Below are positions 55,084-63,774 of a DNA stretch of 64,000 nucleotides, piece by piece (positions within the stretch are counted from its first letter, which is position 1; each line of letters starts with the position of its first letter). A program made the position numbers and the translations under genes. The stretch lies in contig QKPP01000059.1 of assembly GCA_006508105.1 (NCBI GenBank), positions 1 to 64,000 on the forward strand, read 5' to 3'. The notes beneath the pieces were generated by a model. That model saw only the letters and a list, made by a program, of their open reading frames with translations. It ran no database searches and was not told the DNA's origin. The stretch comes from Myxococcales bacterium FL481. GTDB lineage: Bacteria > Myxococcota_A > Polyangia > Nannocystales > Nannocystaceae.

Positions 55084-56463
55084 CTAGCCGTTGAGCAAGC
55101 GTAGCGGATTGGGGTCGCCGGTCTCGATGTACGCGACTCCAGCCGCGATCGCGATGAGGACGAGCACGATTACGAGCACCAAGGTGAATGCATTCGTACC
55201 GTTCTTCTCGTCGTCTTGGGTCTCCATCGCGCCCGACAGTTCGGCGGGATGGGGGACGATCTGCGCGTCGCTGGGTGGGTGTGACTGGGCCGGCGGGAGC
55301 GTGCCGTTGGCGGCGGCCGCCGGTGTGCTGTGCGGCGGGACTCGACCGGGGTCGTTCGTATCCACGACCGCCGGAGCACCGGTGTCCGCCACGGGGCCCG
55401 AGAAATCGAGGCTGACTTCCTGCTCCACGACCACGCCGGGCTCGTCGCTTCGGGCCCGCGTGGCGGCGCCAGGTTCCGGGGGAGCTGACTCCACGCGAGC
55501 CGTGAGCTCCAACGGAGCCTCGACTGGCTGCGATCCGGGGTCACGCAGTGGGGCGGGCATACCCGACAAGAGCCGCGTGCCTTGCCTGCGCTCAGGGGCC
55601 GGCGCGGGGGGAGGGGCGGCCGCGCTCGACTCGGGGACGCCGGGAGGGTCTTGCGCCGGCTGCCAGCCGCGAGGAGTGGCGCGGTAGGGCTTGGCGAGCG
55701 CGTCGGGGACGGGGGCACCGGTGTGGCTGATGTCCAGCGAGGGTGACGGCGCCGCGGCGATGGCGGGCGGATCCTCACTCGCCGGAACCGGTGTGTCTGC
55801 GGAGGTGGGACGCAACGGTTGCAGGCGAGCGGGTCCCATCGCCGACGTGGGAGGGGGGAACGGGCGAGGCGGGAGCTGGGAACTGATGGTGCGGCCCGTC
55901 GTGGCCGGGGAGCCGGGACGTGGCGAGCCTGCAGCGGTACCCGACGCGCTCGTTCCGACCCGATCCTGAGGCGCGTCACTGTCGGCGGCACTGGAGAGTG
56001 AGCCGGCGTTCGCCGAAGCTTCACCGGCCGACAAGTCCAAACGGGGGTTGTCGGCCAGACCGGCTGGATCGGCGGGATTTGGGTCCGCCCACCGGTCGCG
56101 CGGCAAAGTGCCATCGGCTGGCCGCGATTCCGGGCGCTCCGAGCCGGCGTCGACCGGGGCGATCGCGGCGGCTGGCGCTTCGCTCGAAGGGGCGCTGGCG
56201 GCCAGACTCGTCGGCAGGCGGCGGGGCACGGGCGCGACCGCGTCGTCGCGGAGACGGCCAGCGGCAGCGCGGCGGTAGGCAGCCTCGTCGGCGTACGCCA
56301 ACGTGGTCGCCATGCCCTCGTCACGCAGCGAAGCGTCGTTGGCGGCGCCGAAGTCCAAGATGATTCGCTCGCCACAAGTCGGACAGGCAACCTGGACCAG
56401 CTCCGCAATGTGCTCGGGCGCGATGGCGTAGACGTCGGAACAAGCGGGACAGGTGATGATCAT
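55084..56463 (-). CDS. Zinc-ribbon membrane-anchored protein with Pro-rich linker
   Basis: 459 residues. The first 33 residues form an MJ0042-type zinc ribbon: Cys5, Cys8, Cys27, Cys30 (CPAC...CPTC). About 370 residues of Pro/Ala/Ser-rich low-complexity sequence follow, and one membrane helix lies near the C-terminus (TLVLVIVLVLIAIAAGVAYI). The ribbon would face the cytoplasm. Such MJ0042-linker-TM proteins are common and functionally obscure in Myxococcota. Its start overlaps the upstream gene's stop by one base (TGATG), so the two are translated together. Confidence 0.75.
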   Translation of the reverse strand: MIITCPACSDVYAIAPEHIAELVQVACPTCGERIILDFGAANDASLRDEGMATTLAYADEAAYRRAAAGRLRDDAVAPVPRRLPTSLAASAPSSEAPAAAIAPVDAGSERPESRPADGTLPRDRWADPNPADPAGLADNPRLDLSAGEASANAGSLSSAADSDAPQDRVGTSASGTAAGSPRPGSPATTGRTISSQLPPRPFPPPTSAMGPARLQPLRPTSADTPVPASEDPPAIAAAPSPSLDISHTGAPVPDALAKPYRATPRGWQPAQDPPGVPESSAAAPPPAPAPERRQGTRLLSGMPAPLRDPGSQPVEAPLELTARVESAPPEPGAATRARSDEPGVVVEQEVSLDFSGPVADTGAPAVVDTNDPGRVPPHSTPAAAANGTLPPAQSHPPSDAQIVPHPAELSGAMETQDDEKNGTNAFTLVLVIVLVLIAIAAGVAYIETGDPNPLRLLNG

Positions 56464-57395
56464 CAGAAGTCCAAGCCGACCGTAAACGAGTACTGCTGTT
56501 GCAGGGCCGAGTTGTCAACGGCTGTCTCGGTGGTGCCGTTGCCGACGGGCACCACGTCGCTCGACGAGCCGGGCAGGGCAAACATCGCTTCAAACCCTAC
56601 CCGCAGCACGCTAAACACGACGCGGAAACCACCGTAAGGGCGCATTCGCGTGATCGGGTCTTGTCGGCGGAACACGAACTCATGGTCCCGGCCGGTCGGC
56701 GGCACGCCGAGCTGCTGGTTGTCGTATTCGTCGACACCCGGCGTGGCATCCAGCACGTTCGAGTGCGCGATGATGAACAGGGCATCAAACCCAGCGTACG
56801 GACTGATATGGAACGTGCTGCCGATCCCGAACACGTGGGACAGCGAGCCTCCCACGCTCATGGTGGTCAGGAACAGATCCTTGGCCCCCAACACCCGCGA
56901 AAACATGCCGCGCAGCGCGATGGTGGGGATGGGCAGGTGGTGAAACCCCTCATGCAGAGCGGCTTTACCGTAGCCGGCCACGGTCCACATGCGGCTGTCG
57001 AACAACTTGGTGGCGCCGGCCCCCACTTCCAGTCCGGGCCATAGACCCTTGCGGCCGAGCAGCTGCAACGTCGGGACGATGCGATCCGCGTCGCCTCGGG
57101 CCGAGTCGTCCCAAAACCCGGCGCTTTGGCTGATCGTGTTGAGCGAGACGTCGGTGGTGATGGCGAAACCGGCGAGGCCGAGCGAATCCGCGGGATCGGT
57201 CGGTTTGGGTGCCATCACGACCCCAAGCTCTGAGGCCAGCGACCGGAAACCGCTGTTGTCCTGCGTGACGAAGGCATCGGTGCCGCGCAGTTCGCCGAGC
57301 TTGGTCAAGTCGAGGTCGTATTTTCCGGCCTGTGCGACCGTGGGCAACAATCCGATGAGCGCCAGCGTTGCGGGGATGAGGAACCTGCTGAACAT
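56463..57395 (-). CDS. Outer-membrane beta-barrel-type protein
   Basis: 310 residues. Signal peptide (FLIPATLALIGLLPTVAQA) cleaved before GKYDLDLTK. The mature chain alternates short amphipathic strands and ends with FTVGLDF, a C-terminal Phe typical of outer-membrane barrels. Aromatic residues are concentrated in strands. No named family is recognised. It is translationally coupled (TGATG) to the zinc-ribbon protein. Confidence 0.7.
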   Translation of the reverse strand: MFSRFLIPATLALIGLLPTVAQAGKYDLDLTKLGELRGTDAFVTQDNSGFRSLASELGVVMAPKPTDPADSLGLAGFAITTDVSLNTISQSAGFWDDSARGDADRIVPTLQLLGRKGLWPGLEVGAGATKLFDSRMWTVAGYGKAALHEGFHHLPIPTIALRGMFSRVLGAKDLFLTTMSVGGSLSHVFGIGSTFHISPYAGFDALFIIAHSNVLDATPGVDEYDNQQLGVPPTGRDHEFVFRRQDPITRMRPYGGFRVVFSVLRVGFEAMFALPGSSSDVVPVGNGTTETAVDNSALQQQYSFTVGLDF

Positions 57396-57662
57396 GAACA
57401 GCTCCGGAGACGGCGCGAGGTGGCAAAGCGTATCTTGCGCCGAACTCGCCTGTCAAGCAACGCGCCGCCCCAACCCCCTACCACAACTGCGTGTGGAGGG
57501 CTTCTCCACGACTCGATCGACACACGAATCGAGGTCGGGTTGGGGCGAGCCAGCGGAGATCGCTCGCGCACTTTCGACCGAACCCGTCGCGGGTGGGATC
57601 ACGCGATGGCGTGATCGGAGACGAGACGCCGACTGAACGTGCGGCGGTCCGCGAGGGTTGGG

Positions 57663-58349
57663 CTAGGTCGATTGCGCGGTGAGGCGCCAGACCAAGTGGA
57701 AGCCATGCCGGGCCGTCCAAACTCCGAACGCCGGTCGCGACTCGTCGCCATACGGTGGCAGCACTCGCAGCTTCGCTTGCAGCGGGGCCGATGCCTCGCT
57801 GGTCGCGGCGTGCTTTTGGAGCCGCGCTTCGAGGTCGGGCGGGAAGTGCACCGCGAAGGCCAAACGCCAGTGCCAGCCGTGGGCGCGGCTGGGGTAGCGG
57901 TCGAGGGTCTGAACCTCGACGCGCGCGGGTTCGATGTCGGTATCGTCGCCAAGGTCGAGACGAAACTTCCATTTGGAAGGGTCCGCGATGGGGTCGTCGC
58001 CGGTGGGTGAGCGCGGTCGGTTCAGCAGTTCGATGAGCACGGTGAACGTGGTCTGCTCGTCCACGTAGCGCTCGCTCCAGCGGGTACGGCGAGCGAGGGC
58101 CTCGTCGGGCGGCTCCAACGCTTTGGAGGTGTTGCGAGCCGTCTTGTCGTCGGCGGGGGGGTCCAGCAAGGTGCGATCCCAAAGCGTGGCCCGGATGCGC
58201 ACGTTGTCCGCGGGACGCCGCTCTTTCGACAGTTGGCGTTCGACGCGGCTGGGCGCTTGCGTGAACACGTCCGAGTCCGTGGGTCGGCAAGCCGTTGGGA
58301 GCAGGAGCACGAGCCCGAGGCCTGCGGCTGGGTTTCGCCAGGGGATCAC
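57663..58349 (-). CDS. Lipoprotein of unknown function
   Basis: 228 residues. Signal peptide with lipobox LPTAC (Cys21), then a mostly beta-strand and turn-rich domain with conserved-looking WKFRLDLGDDTD and WHWRLAFAV. No domain is recognised. The GTG at 58349 overlaps the PilZ-like protein's stop in GTGA, so it is the second gene of a two-gene unit. A link to PilZ signalling is possible but not shown by sequence. Confidence 0.6.
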   Translation of the reverse strand: MIPWRNPAAGLGLVLLLPTACRPTDSDVFTQAPSRVERQLSKERRPADNVRIRATLWDRTLLDPPADDKTARNTSKALEPPDEALARRTRWSERYVDEQTTFTVLIELLNRPRSPTGDDPIADPSKWKFRLDLGDDTDIEPARVEVQTLDRYPSRAHGWHWRLAFAVHFPPDLEARLQKHAATSEASAPLQAKLRVLPPYGDESRPAFGVWTARHGFHLVWRLTAQST

Positions 58350-58972
58350 GCGGCCCGAGCCTTTGCCGCGAGGCGCCGCGCGGCGCCAGCGAACATCATG
58401 CCGAAAGCTGTGCCGCGGACCCACGCCACACGCGACGGAAACTCGATCAGTCCGCCTCGCACCCGGAAGCGCAAGTCCACGGGCTCCCCCGGTGAGAACC
58501 CATGATCGGCGACCGCCTTGACGCCGCCGGCGCTCATGTCTTCGATCCTGACCTCGAGCCGCCGGGCGGGGCCGCTGTGGCTGGGCACGAGCACCACCGC
58601 CTGCGTGGCGCAGCACCAGCGGTAAAACGCCCGAAGCCGGGCCGCACCGTCGTCATCGGCCGCGCTCGGCTGGCGGAGCTTTTGCTCGAGGTACGGCAGC
58701 CGGGTGGCCGACGACCCCGACAGGCTTCCGCGCAGGCCCAGCGCGCGGAGCTCTCGGTACTCGATGACATCCGTGAGCAGATCGCCTTCGTACTCGACGC
58801 CGTCGTCTCGGGTGGCCGTGAAGTTGTTGCTGCGAGCCGGCGTGGGCAGGGGAGGTGGTGATTCGGGCGCGGCGCGAGGCGATTCGGCCGCGGTGCACGA
58901 CGAGGCTGAATCATCGCAAAGCGACAGGCCGGGTGTCGAAGCGAGGGCAAGTGGGCCGGTGACGTGCGACAT
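58346..58972 (-). CDS. PilZ-like domain protein
   Basis: 208 residues. A variable N-terminal half is followed by a PilZ-type beta barrel: VVLVPSHSGPARRLEVRIEDMSAGGVKAV, then VDLRFRVRGGLIEFPSRVAWVR and FGMMFAG. The DxSxGG half of the c-di-GMP motif is present (DMSAGG); the upstream RxxxR half is not clear, so nucleotide binding is doubtful. Start ATG 58972. It is divergent from the permease pair over 75 bases. Confidence 0.65.
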   Translation of the reverse strand: MSHVTGPLALASTPGLSLCDDSASSCTAAESPRAAPESPPPLPTPARSNNFTATRDDGVEYEGDLLTDVIEYRELRALGLRGSLSGSSATRLPYLEQKLRQPSAADDDGAARLRAFYRWCCATQAVVLVPSHSGPARRLEVRIEDMSAGGVKAVADHGFSPGEPVDLRFRVRGGLIEFPSRVAWVRGTAFGMMFAGAARRLAAKARAA

Positions 58973-59047
58973 GGTGATGGTTCCCCAGATTGACCCAGCG
59001 GGTCGCCCCGCTGTAGCGTCCTCGACATCGACCAGTCCGGCTCACAA

Positions 59048-60973
59048 GTGAAGCGTATTTCTGCGGCGGCTGGCGGGGTCACCGGCCCCAGGTCGGGACG
59101 GGCGGAGGTCCAAGAGCGCTGGTATTTGGTGCTTGCGTGGCTGTTTGTCCCCCTCGCGGGGCTGTTTGTGGTGCCCGAGCCAAGTCTGGTCGTGACCGCC
59201 GGCGCGTGGGTCGGCCTGTTGGCGCTGGTTGCCCTGTGCGTGCGGCTGCTGTTGCTGGGCTTTTCCGGCTACGAGCGGCTCGTCGGGCTGCGTATCATCT
59301 CGCGCGACACAGCGAACACGCGGTCGCGGCGTCCCATGGTCGTCAGCGTGGGCGTGGCGGTGGTTGGGCTCGCGGGGTTGTGGGCGTTCCGGGTCGGCTG
59401 GGTGGGCGTCGGCGCGGACGGTCAGCCAGACGCGAGCTTCGACTGGCTTCGACTCGCACTGGTCGCGTTCGTGGCTTCCGCGACGTTCATCGCCCTGTTC
59501 TTGGCGCTGGCGCGTTGGTTTTCGGTGCTCGGCACGACGAGCATCTTCGGAGTCGTGCTCGGCGTGGCCGCGTTGGTGGTGGTTCAGTCGGTGGCCACCG
59601 GGTTTCAGCACGAGTTCGAGCGGCGGGTGTTGGGGGTCTACGCGCACATCAACGTGACGCAGTCGTTTGGGATCAGCGAGTATCGGCGTTTCGAGGCGTG
59701 GTTGCGTGATGTCCCCGGCGTCACCGGGGCGAGCCCCTTCGCGTATTACAGTATGGTTCTCGCTCCGCATCAGGACCCCAGCGAGGCCCGGGCCGATCCC
59801 GCCCAAGAAGACGACATCCGGTTGGCGACGGTGCTGGTCAAAGGCATCGATCCCTCCACCGCCGCCGAAGTCATCGATGTTGTGCCTCATCTCGCCCGCG
59901 GGTCATCACAGCCCGTCTCGCTCAGCGACCTTCGTAGCGACCACGTGTTGATCCCGATGCCGGATCGATCCAGCGACGAGCTGCCCCCGGCTATCGCACC
60001 GATTCCCGATCCGCGTGGCGAAAACTGGTATCCCGCCGCGCTCGCGCGGGCCAAAAAAGCCCGCGGGGAGGAGTTGGTGACCGCCGAGCGCCAAGACGCG
60101 TGGGCCGATCCGCCCTCATTGTCGGGTGCGACCGGCACGGCGCCGGCGGATGCGGGGCAGCCGGCGGCCGGCGTCGAGCACAAGCTGCCGACCATGTTTG
60201 TTGGCAAGATATTGGCGCAAAAGCTGGGTCTGAGCATCGGCGATCAGGTGCTCTTGGTCGAGCCAGGGGCCAGCTTCGACCACTCGGAAGAGCCGAAGTT
60301 CATGCACTACCGCGTGGCGGGCATCTTCAAGGCCGGTTTTCAGGAGTACGACGAAGGCTTGGTCTATCTCGACATCAAAGAGATCCAGCGCTTTCGGTAC
60401 CGCGACAAGGATAAGGTCTCGGGCATCGATCTGCGCTTGGCCGATCCGTCGACGGCGTCGACCGTCGGGGCGCACATCCGGCGCGAGCTCGGTGACGAGT
60501 ACACCGTACTCGAGTGGCAAAATCTCAATGAGAACCTGTTTTCTTCGATTCGAACCCAAAAAAATGTCATCACCATCATCTTGAGCTTGGTGATCTGTGT
60601 GGCGAGCTTCAATGTCCTGTCCACGCTGTGGACCATGGTCGTTCGCCGCACGCCTGAGATCGCCATTCTCATGTCGATGGGGGCCACGGGGCCCCAGGTC
60701 GCTCGCGTTTTTCAGGTCACGGGCATGACGATCGGCTTGGCCGGCGCTCTCGCTGGCGTCGCGCTGGGATTGATGATGTGCTGGCTAGTGGAGCTTTACG
60801 GGTACACCCTCGACGCCGAAGTGTATTTCATCGAGCATCTGCCGGTGGAGATCAGTTTTGGCCAGCTCGGTTGGGTGTTCGGCATGACCTTGTTCATCTG
60901 CTACGTCGCCACTATCCCTCCGTCGCTGCGAGCCAGTCGCCTTCGCCCGGTCGAAGGTCTGCGCTACGAATAG
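59048..60973 (+). CDS. LolC/E-family ABC transporter permease with insertion
   Basis: 641 residues from GTG 59048. An N-terminal extension carries three hydrophobic helices before the usual LolC-type core: a helix near residue 160, a periplasmic MacB-like domain and three C-terminal helices with the FtsX core (SLVICVASFNVLSTLWTMVVRR, then TPEIAILMSMGAT). The periplasmic domain contains a Pro/Ala-rich stretch of about 100 residues. Lipoprotein release (LolCDE) or toxin/macrolide export are the usual roles. It is three bases ahead of the next permease. Confidence 0.85.
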   Translation: MKRISAAAGGVTGPRSGRAEVQERWYLVLAWLFVPLAGLFVVPEPSLVVTAGAWVGLLALVALCVRLLLLGFSGYERLVGLRIISRDTANTRSRRPMVVSVGVAVVGLAGLWAFRVGWVGVGADGQPDASFDWLRLALVAFVASATFIALFLALARWFSVLGTTSIFGVVLGVAALVVVQSVATGFQHEFERRVLGVYAHINVTQSFGISEYRRFEAWLRDVPGVTGASPFAYYSMVLAPHQDPSEARADPAQEDDIRLATVLVKGIDPSTAAEVIDVVPHLARGSSQPVSLSDLRSDHVLIPMPDRSSDELPPAIAPIPDPRGENWYPAALARAKKARGEELVTAERQDAWADPPSLSGATGTAPADAGQPAAGVEHKLPTMFVGKILAQKLGLSIGDQVLLVEPGASFDHSEEPKFMHYRVAGIFKAGFQEYDEGLVYLDIKEIQRFRYRDKDKVSGIDLRLADPSTASTVGAHIRRELGDEYTVLEWQNLNENLFSSIRTQKNVITIILSLVICVASFNVLSTLWTMVVRRTPEIAILMSMGATGPQVARVFQVTGMTIGLAGALAGVALGLMMCWLVELYGYTLDAEVYFIEHLPVEISFGQLGWVFGMTLFICYVATIPPSLRASRLRPVEGLRYE

Positions 60974-60976
60974 CCG

Positions 60977-62407
60977 ATGGCCGGCGCGTCTCGGCCACGT
61001 GCGGTCTCGTGGTCCTTCGTGCGGTTCGTGGTGGGCGGACTGGTGTTTGTCCGCGGGCCCCGTTCTCGGTTGGTGCGCCACGGCCTGGCCCTGAGCTTGG
61101 CGGCCGCGTGTTTGTGTGCGGTCGCCATCGGTTGGGGTGGTCCGCATCCTTGGTCCCTGTTCGGGTTGGGGCTGGCGAGCATCGCGACGCTCGGGTTCGG
61201 ACTGGCCGGGTGGCTGCTGCCGACGCTGGCCGTTTCGATCCTGGGACTCAGCGTCGGCGTCGCGAGCTTGGTGGGGGTCTTCGCGGTCACGCTCGGCCTG
61301 GAAACCGCGCTCGAGCGCCGGCTCGCTCGCGTGCACGGGCACGTATTGATCACCAAGTACGGTCTCGACTTCGCGGAGTACAACGAGGTTGCAAGCCGCT
61401 GGCGGCAACATCCATCGGTGACGGCTGCGTCGCCGTTTGCGTTTGGCCGGGCCGTGCTCGTCGCGATGGCCTCGAGCGACGACACACGCACTCATGTCGT
61501 GATGGTCAAGGGGGTGTTGCCGGATCCGGCATACGAGCTCGATGGCTTCGCGGACCTGTTCGTGGCCGGCCACCCGTCGGATCTGCATCCCGCCCACTTG
61601 GACTCGTTGCCGGCCATCGCGTTGGGCTATCGGCTGGCGCGATCCCACGGGGTGACCGTTGGCGATCGCGTGCGCCTCGCGACCCTCGACGCGTTGCTGG
61701 CCTCGGCCGCACCGGCGCCACCACGCGTCGCGGAGTTTCGTGTCGCAGGCATCGTGGATGCCGGTGTACTCGAACTCGACGAGCGCTTGGTTCTGATGCA
61801 TCTCCACGCGGCTCAGGCCCTGCTGTTCGCGCGCCGGAGGGCCACCGGGGTGGAGTTGCAGCTTGGCGAGCCCAAGCTCGCTCCCCGTTTCGCGCAGCGG
61901 GTCAAACTCGAGCAAAACGCTCCGCACCGGTTGCCGCTGTACCGCACGACGCACTGGCTCGAGCAAAACTCGAGTACCTTGGCGGTGATCCGCCAGGTTC
62001 GTATCGCGCTCAGTGTGGTGTTTGGGCTGGTCGCCTTGGTCGCGACCTCTTCGTTGGTGGTGTCGCTGCTGTTGCTACTTCGGCGCAAGCGGCGAGAGAT
62101 CGCGGTTTTGTCGACGATGGGGGCCACCCCGTGGCAGCTATTTGCCGTGTACGAGTCATTGGGTCTCGCGGTTGGAGCTGCCGGCGGACTCCTCGGACTT
62201 GCGCTCGGCGGAGGTTTCGCCGGGTTGCTCAGCGTCACCCCGCTCGCCTTCGTGCGAGACGCGTACGGGGTCGAGGTGCTTCCGGTGCAGCTCACGGCGG
62301 CTGCCTGCTGGATCCCGGCGGTAGCATCCGTGCTTGTGTGTGGGGTGGTCGCGATGCCGGCTGCACTCATCGCCGCCCGGGTGCGCCCGTTGGACGTCCT
62401 GCGCTGA
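60977..62407 (+). CDS. LolC/E-family ABC transporter permease, partner of the previous gene
   Basis: 476 residues. Same organisation as the preceding permease without the long insert: N-terminal helices, periplasmic domain with EFRVAGIVDAGVLELDERLVLMHLHAAQALL, three C-terminal helices and the FtsX core (RKRREIAVLSTMGATPWQL). The pair would form the heterodimeric membrane part of an ABC transporter. No ATP-binding cassette gene is seen nearby. ATG at 60977 lies three bases after the previous stop. Confidence 0.85.
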   Translation: MAGASRPRAVSWSFVRFVVGGLVFVRGPRSRLVRHGLALSLAAACLCAVAIGWGGPHPWSLFGLGLASIATLGFGLAGWLLPTLAVSILGLSVGVASLVGVFAVTLGLETALERRLARVHGHVLITKYGLDFAEYNEVASRWRQHPSVTAASPFAFGRAVLVAMASSDDTRTHVVMVKGVLPDPAYELDGFADLFVAGHPSDLHPAHLDSLPAIALGYRLARSHGVTVGDRVRLATLDALLASAAPAPPRVAEFRVAGIVDAGVLELDERLVLMHLHAAQALLFARRRATGVELQLGEPKLAPRFAQRVKLEQNAPHRLPLYRTTHWLEQNSSTLAVIRQVRIALSVVFGLVALVATSSLVVSLLLLLRRKRREIAVLSTMGATPWQLFAVYESLGLAVGAAGGLLGLALGGGFAGLLSVTPLAFVRDAYGVEVLPVQLTAAACWIPAVASVLVCGVVAMPAALIAARVRPLDVLR

Positions 62408-62446
62408 GTCGAACCGCGCTGAGTCGGACCGCGTTGAGTCCGAAGG
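62402..62446. repeat. Three imperfect 15-base repeats over the permease stop codon
   Basis: Units cgctgagtcgaaccg, cgctgagtcggaccg and cgttgagtccgaagg lie head to tail; the first contains the TGA stop of the second permease. Likely a slippage product. Confidence 0.8.
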
Positions 62447-62546
62447 CACCCGCCGGCCGAGCGGAGTCCAGCCGAGCTGAATGGGCCCAAGCGTGGGGGG
62501 GCGCATCCGCAAACCCGCGGGCGACTGCACCAGGCGAGACTCGACC

Positions 62547-62577
62547 AAAAAAAACGCACCGACTGGGTCGGTGCGTT
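62547..62577 (-). terminator. Strong rho-independent terminator of the TPR lipoprotein gene
   Basis: Read on the minus strand, an eleven-base stem (aacgcaccgac with gtcggtgcgtt, loop cca) is followed by a run of Ts (plus-strand As at 62547-62554). It lies about 57 bases after the lipoprotein stop codon. Confidence 0.92.
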
Positions 62578-62633
62578 CGAGGGGGAGCGGGGGGCGGCGC
62601 AGGGCCGCTCGACTCGTGGGGGCGGCGAGTCGC

Positions 62634-63458
62634 TCAACCCGCTTCGTCGGTGGGAGGCTTGGTGGCCGCGATCTCGGCCTGAAGCTCGCTGTTTTCTTTC
62701 TTCTGCAATTCCTCGAGCTTGGGCCGTGCGACGGTCTTGGAGTACTTCGAGCAGCAGTCCATGCGGACATAGGTTGACCAGTGGTCCACCGCCCGCCGGG
62801 TGTCGCCGCGCGCTTCGTAGATCCGCGCCGCGCCAGCATGGGCATCCTTGTCGCTTTTGTACTGGGTGAGCGACTTCATGTAGGAACGCAACGCATCGTC
62901 GAGCTTGTCCTGACCGCGTTGAGCGTCACCCAGCTGCGACCAGACGTAACGGACTTTGGGGTCGACCTCGCCGGCTTTGGCCAGCACGGGCTCGGCCGCA
63001 GCGTACTGCTTCGCCTTGTTGAGGTTGGTGCCTTGTTCCAAGCCGTATCGCGCGTTGTCGGGCGCCAATGTGAAGGCTTGGCCGAACGCGGCGGCGGCTT
63101 CTGTCGGCTTGTCGAGCGCGGCCTGGGCATAGCCGAGCGCGGCGTGGGCTCGGGCATCGTTGCCATTCGCCGCAATCGAGCGCTGCAGCAACGAAATCGC
63201 CTGATCGTACTGCTTGGCTTCGCTGCGAACCTGAGCCAGGCCGCGAAGCGCCTGGGCGTGCTCGGGCTCTTGCTGGAGGACCCAGTTGTAGATCTCCTCG
63301 GCGTCTCTTGCGCGATTGTTCGTCAACCGCGTGTCCGCTTCTTTGAGCTTCTTGGCGATCTTGGCGGCGCGCTCCTCCGGGCTGACCTCCGGCTCTCCGG
63401 CACAGGCGGCGGGGGCGACGAGCAACCCAGCTAACAACAAGGCACTGAAACGATTCAA
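62634..63458 (-). CDS. TPR-repeat lipoprotein
   Basis: 274 residues. The start is a TTG at 63458 with a perfect GGAGGT Shine-Dalgarno six bases upstream; an ORF from further upstream is rejected. Signal peptide ends in lipobox PAAC (Cys19). Six or so tetratricopeptide repeats follow (NRARDAEEIYNWVLQQEPEHAQALRGLAQ, GNDARAHAALGYAQAALDKPTEAAAAFGQAF and others), with the conserved small residues at positions 8, 20 and 27. TPR lipoproteins act as scaffolds for envelope complexes. A terminator follows. Confidence 0.88.
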   Translation of the reverse strand: MNRFSALLLAGLLVAPAACAGEPEVSPEERAAKIAKKLKEADTRLTNNRARDAEEIYNWVLQQEPEHAQALRGLAQVRSEAKQYDQAISLLQRSIAANGNDARAHAALGYAQAALDKPTEAAAAFGQAFTLAPDNARYGLEQGTNLNKAKQYAAAEPVLAKAGEVDPKVRYVWSQLGDAQRGQDKLDDALRSYMKSLTQYKSDKDAHAGAARIYEARGDTRRAVDHWSTYVRMDCCSKYSKTVARPKLEELQKKENSELQAEIAATKPPTDEAG

Positions 63459-63774
63459 GAGGTGACCTCCAGGCTCGTTAGATACCACAAGCCGCGCTAC
63501 AGTGTCTACGCGAGCTTCGGGCCGAGCGGCTGCAGCGGGCCATCACAACCGACGACCCGGGGGTGACCGGGCGGCGCGTAGGTTGTTGAAATCGCTGGGA
63601 CGAGGCGGTCCACGAGGGTGGTTCTTGGTTCCATTGCGTCCGTCCCTTCGAGCCGGCCGCCGTTGGCGTCGGCGCGCCAGACGGCCGCGGTGCGGCGAAC
63701 GACGCAGGTTGGCCGCGTGGTTGGCCGCGTGGTTGGCCACGTGATTGGCCCGGTGGAGGGGCCGGGCCCCACGA
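63459..63774. other. Intergenic region with 12-base repeats
   Basis: About 315 bases between the TPR lipoprotein and the partial gene at the right edge, both on the minus strand. The promoter of the TPR gene should be here. Four 12-base tandem units are at 63709-63756. No further signal is seen. Confidence 0.4.
63709..63756. repeat. Four 12-base tandem repeats
   Basis: Units ttggccgcgtgg (twice), ttggccacgtga and ttggcccggtgg in direct succession, just after the right-edge gene. Confidence 0.85.

Noticed and set aside
60778-62682. Long plus-strand frame in a second frame over the permease pair
   Set aside because: Overlaps two recognised permeases; composition is Arg/Gly-rich without a domain.
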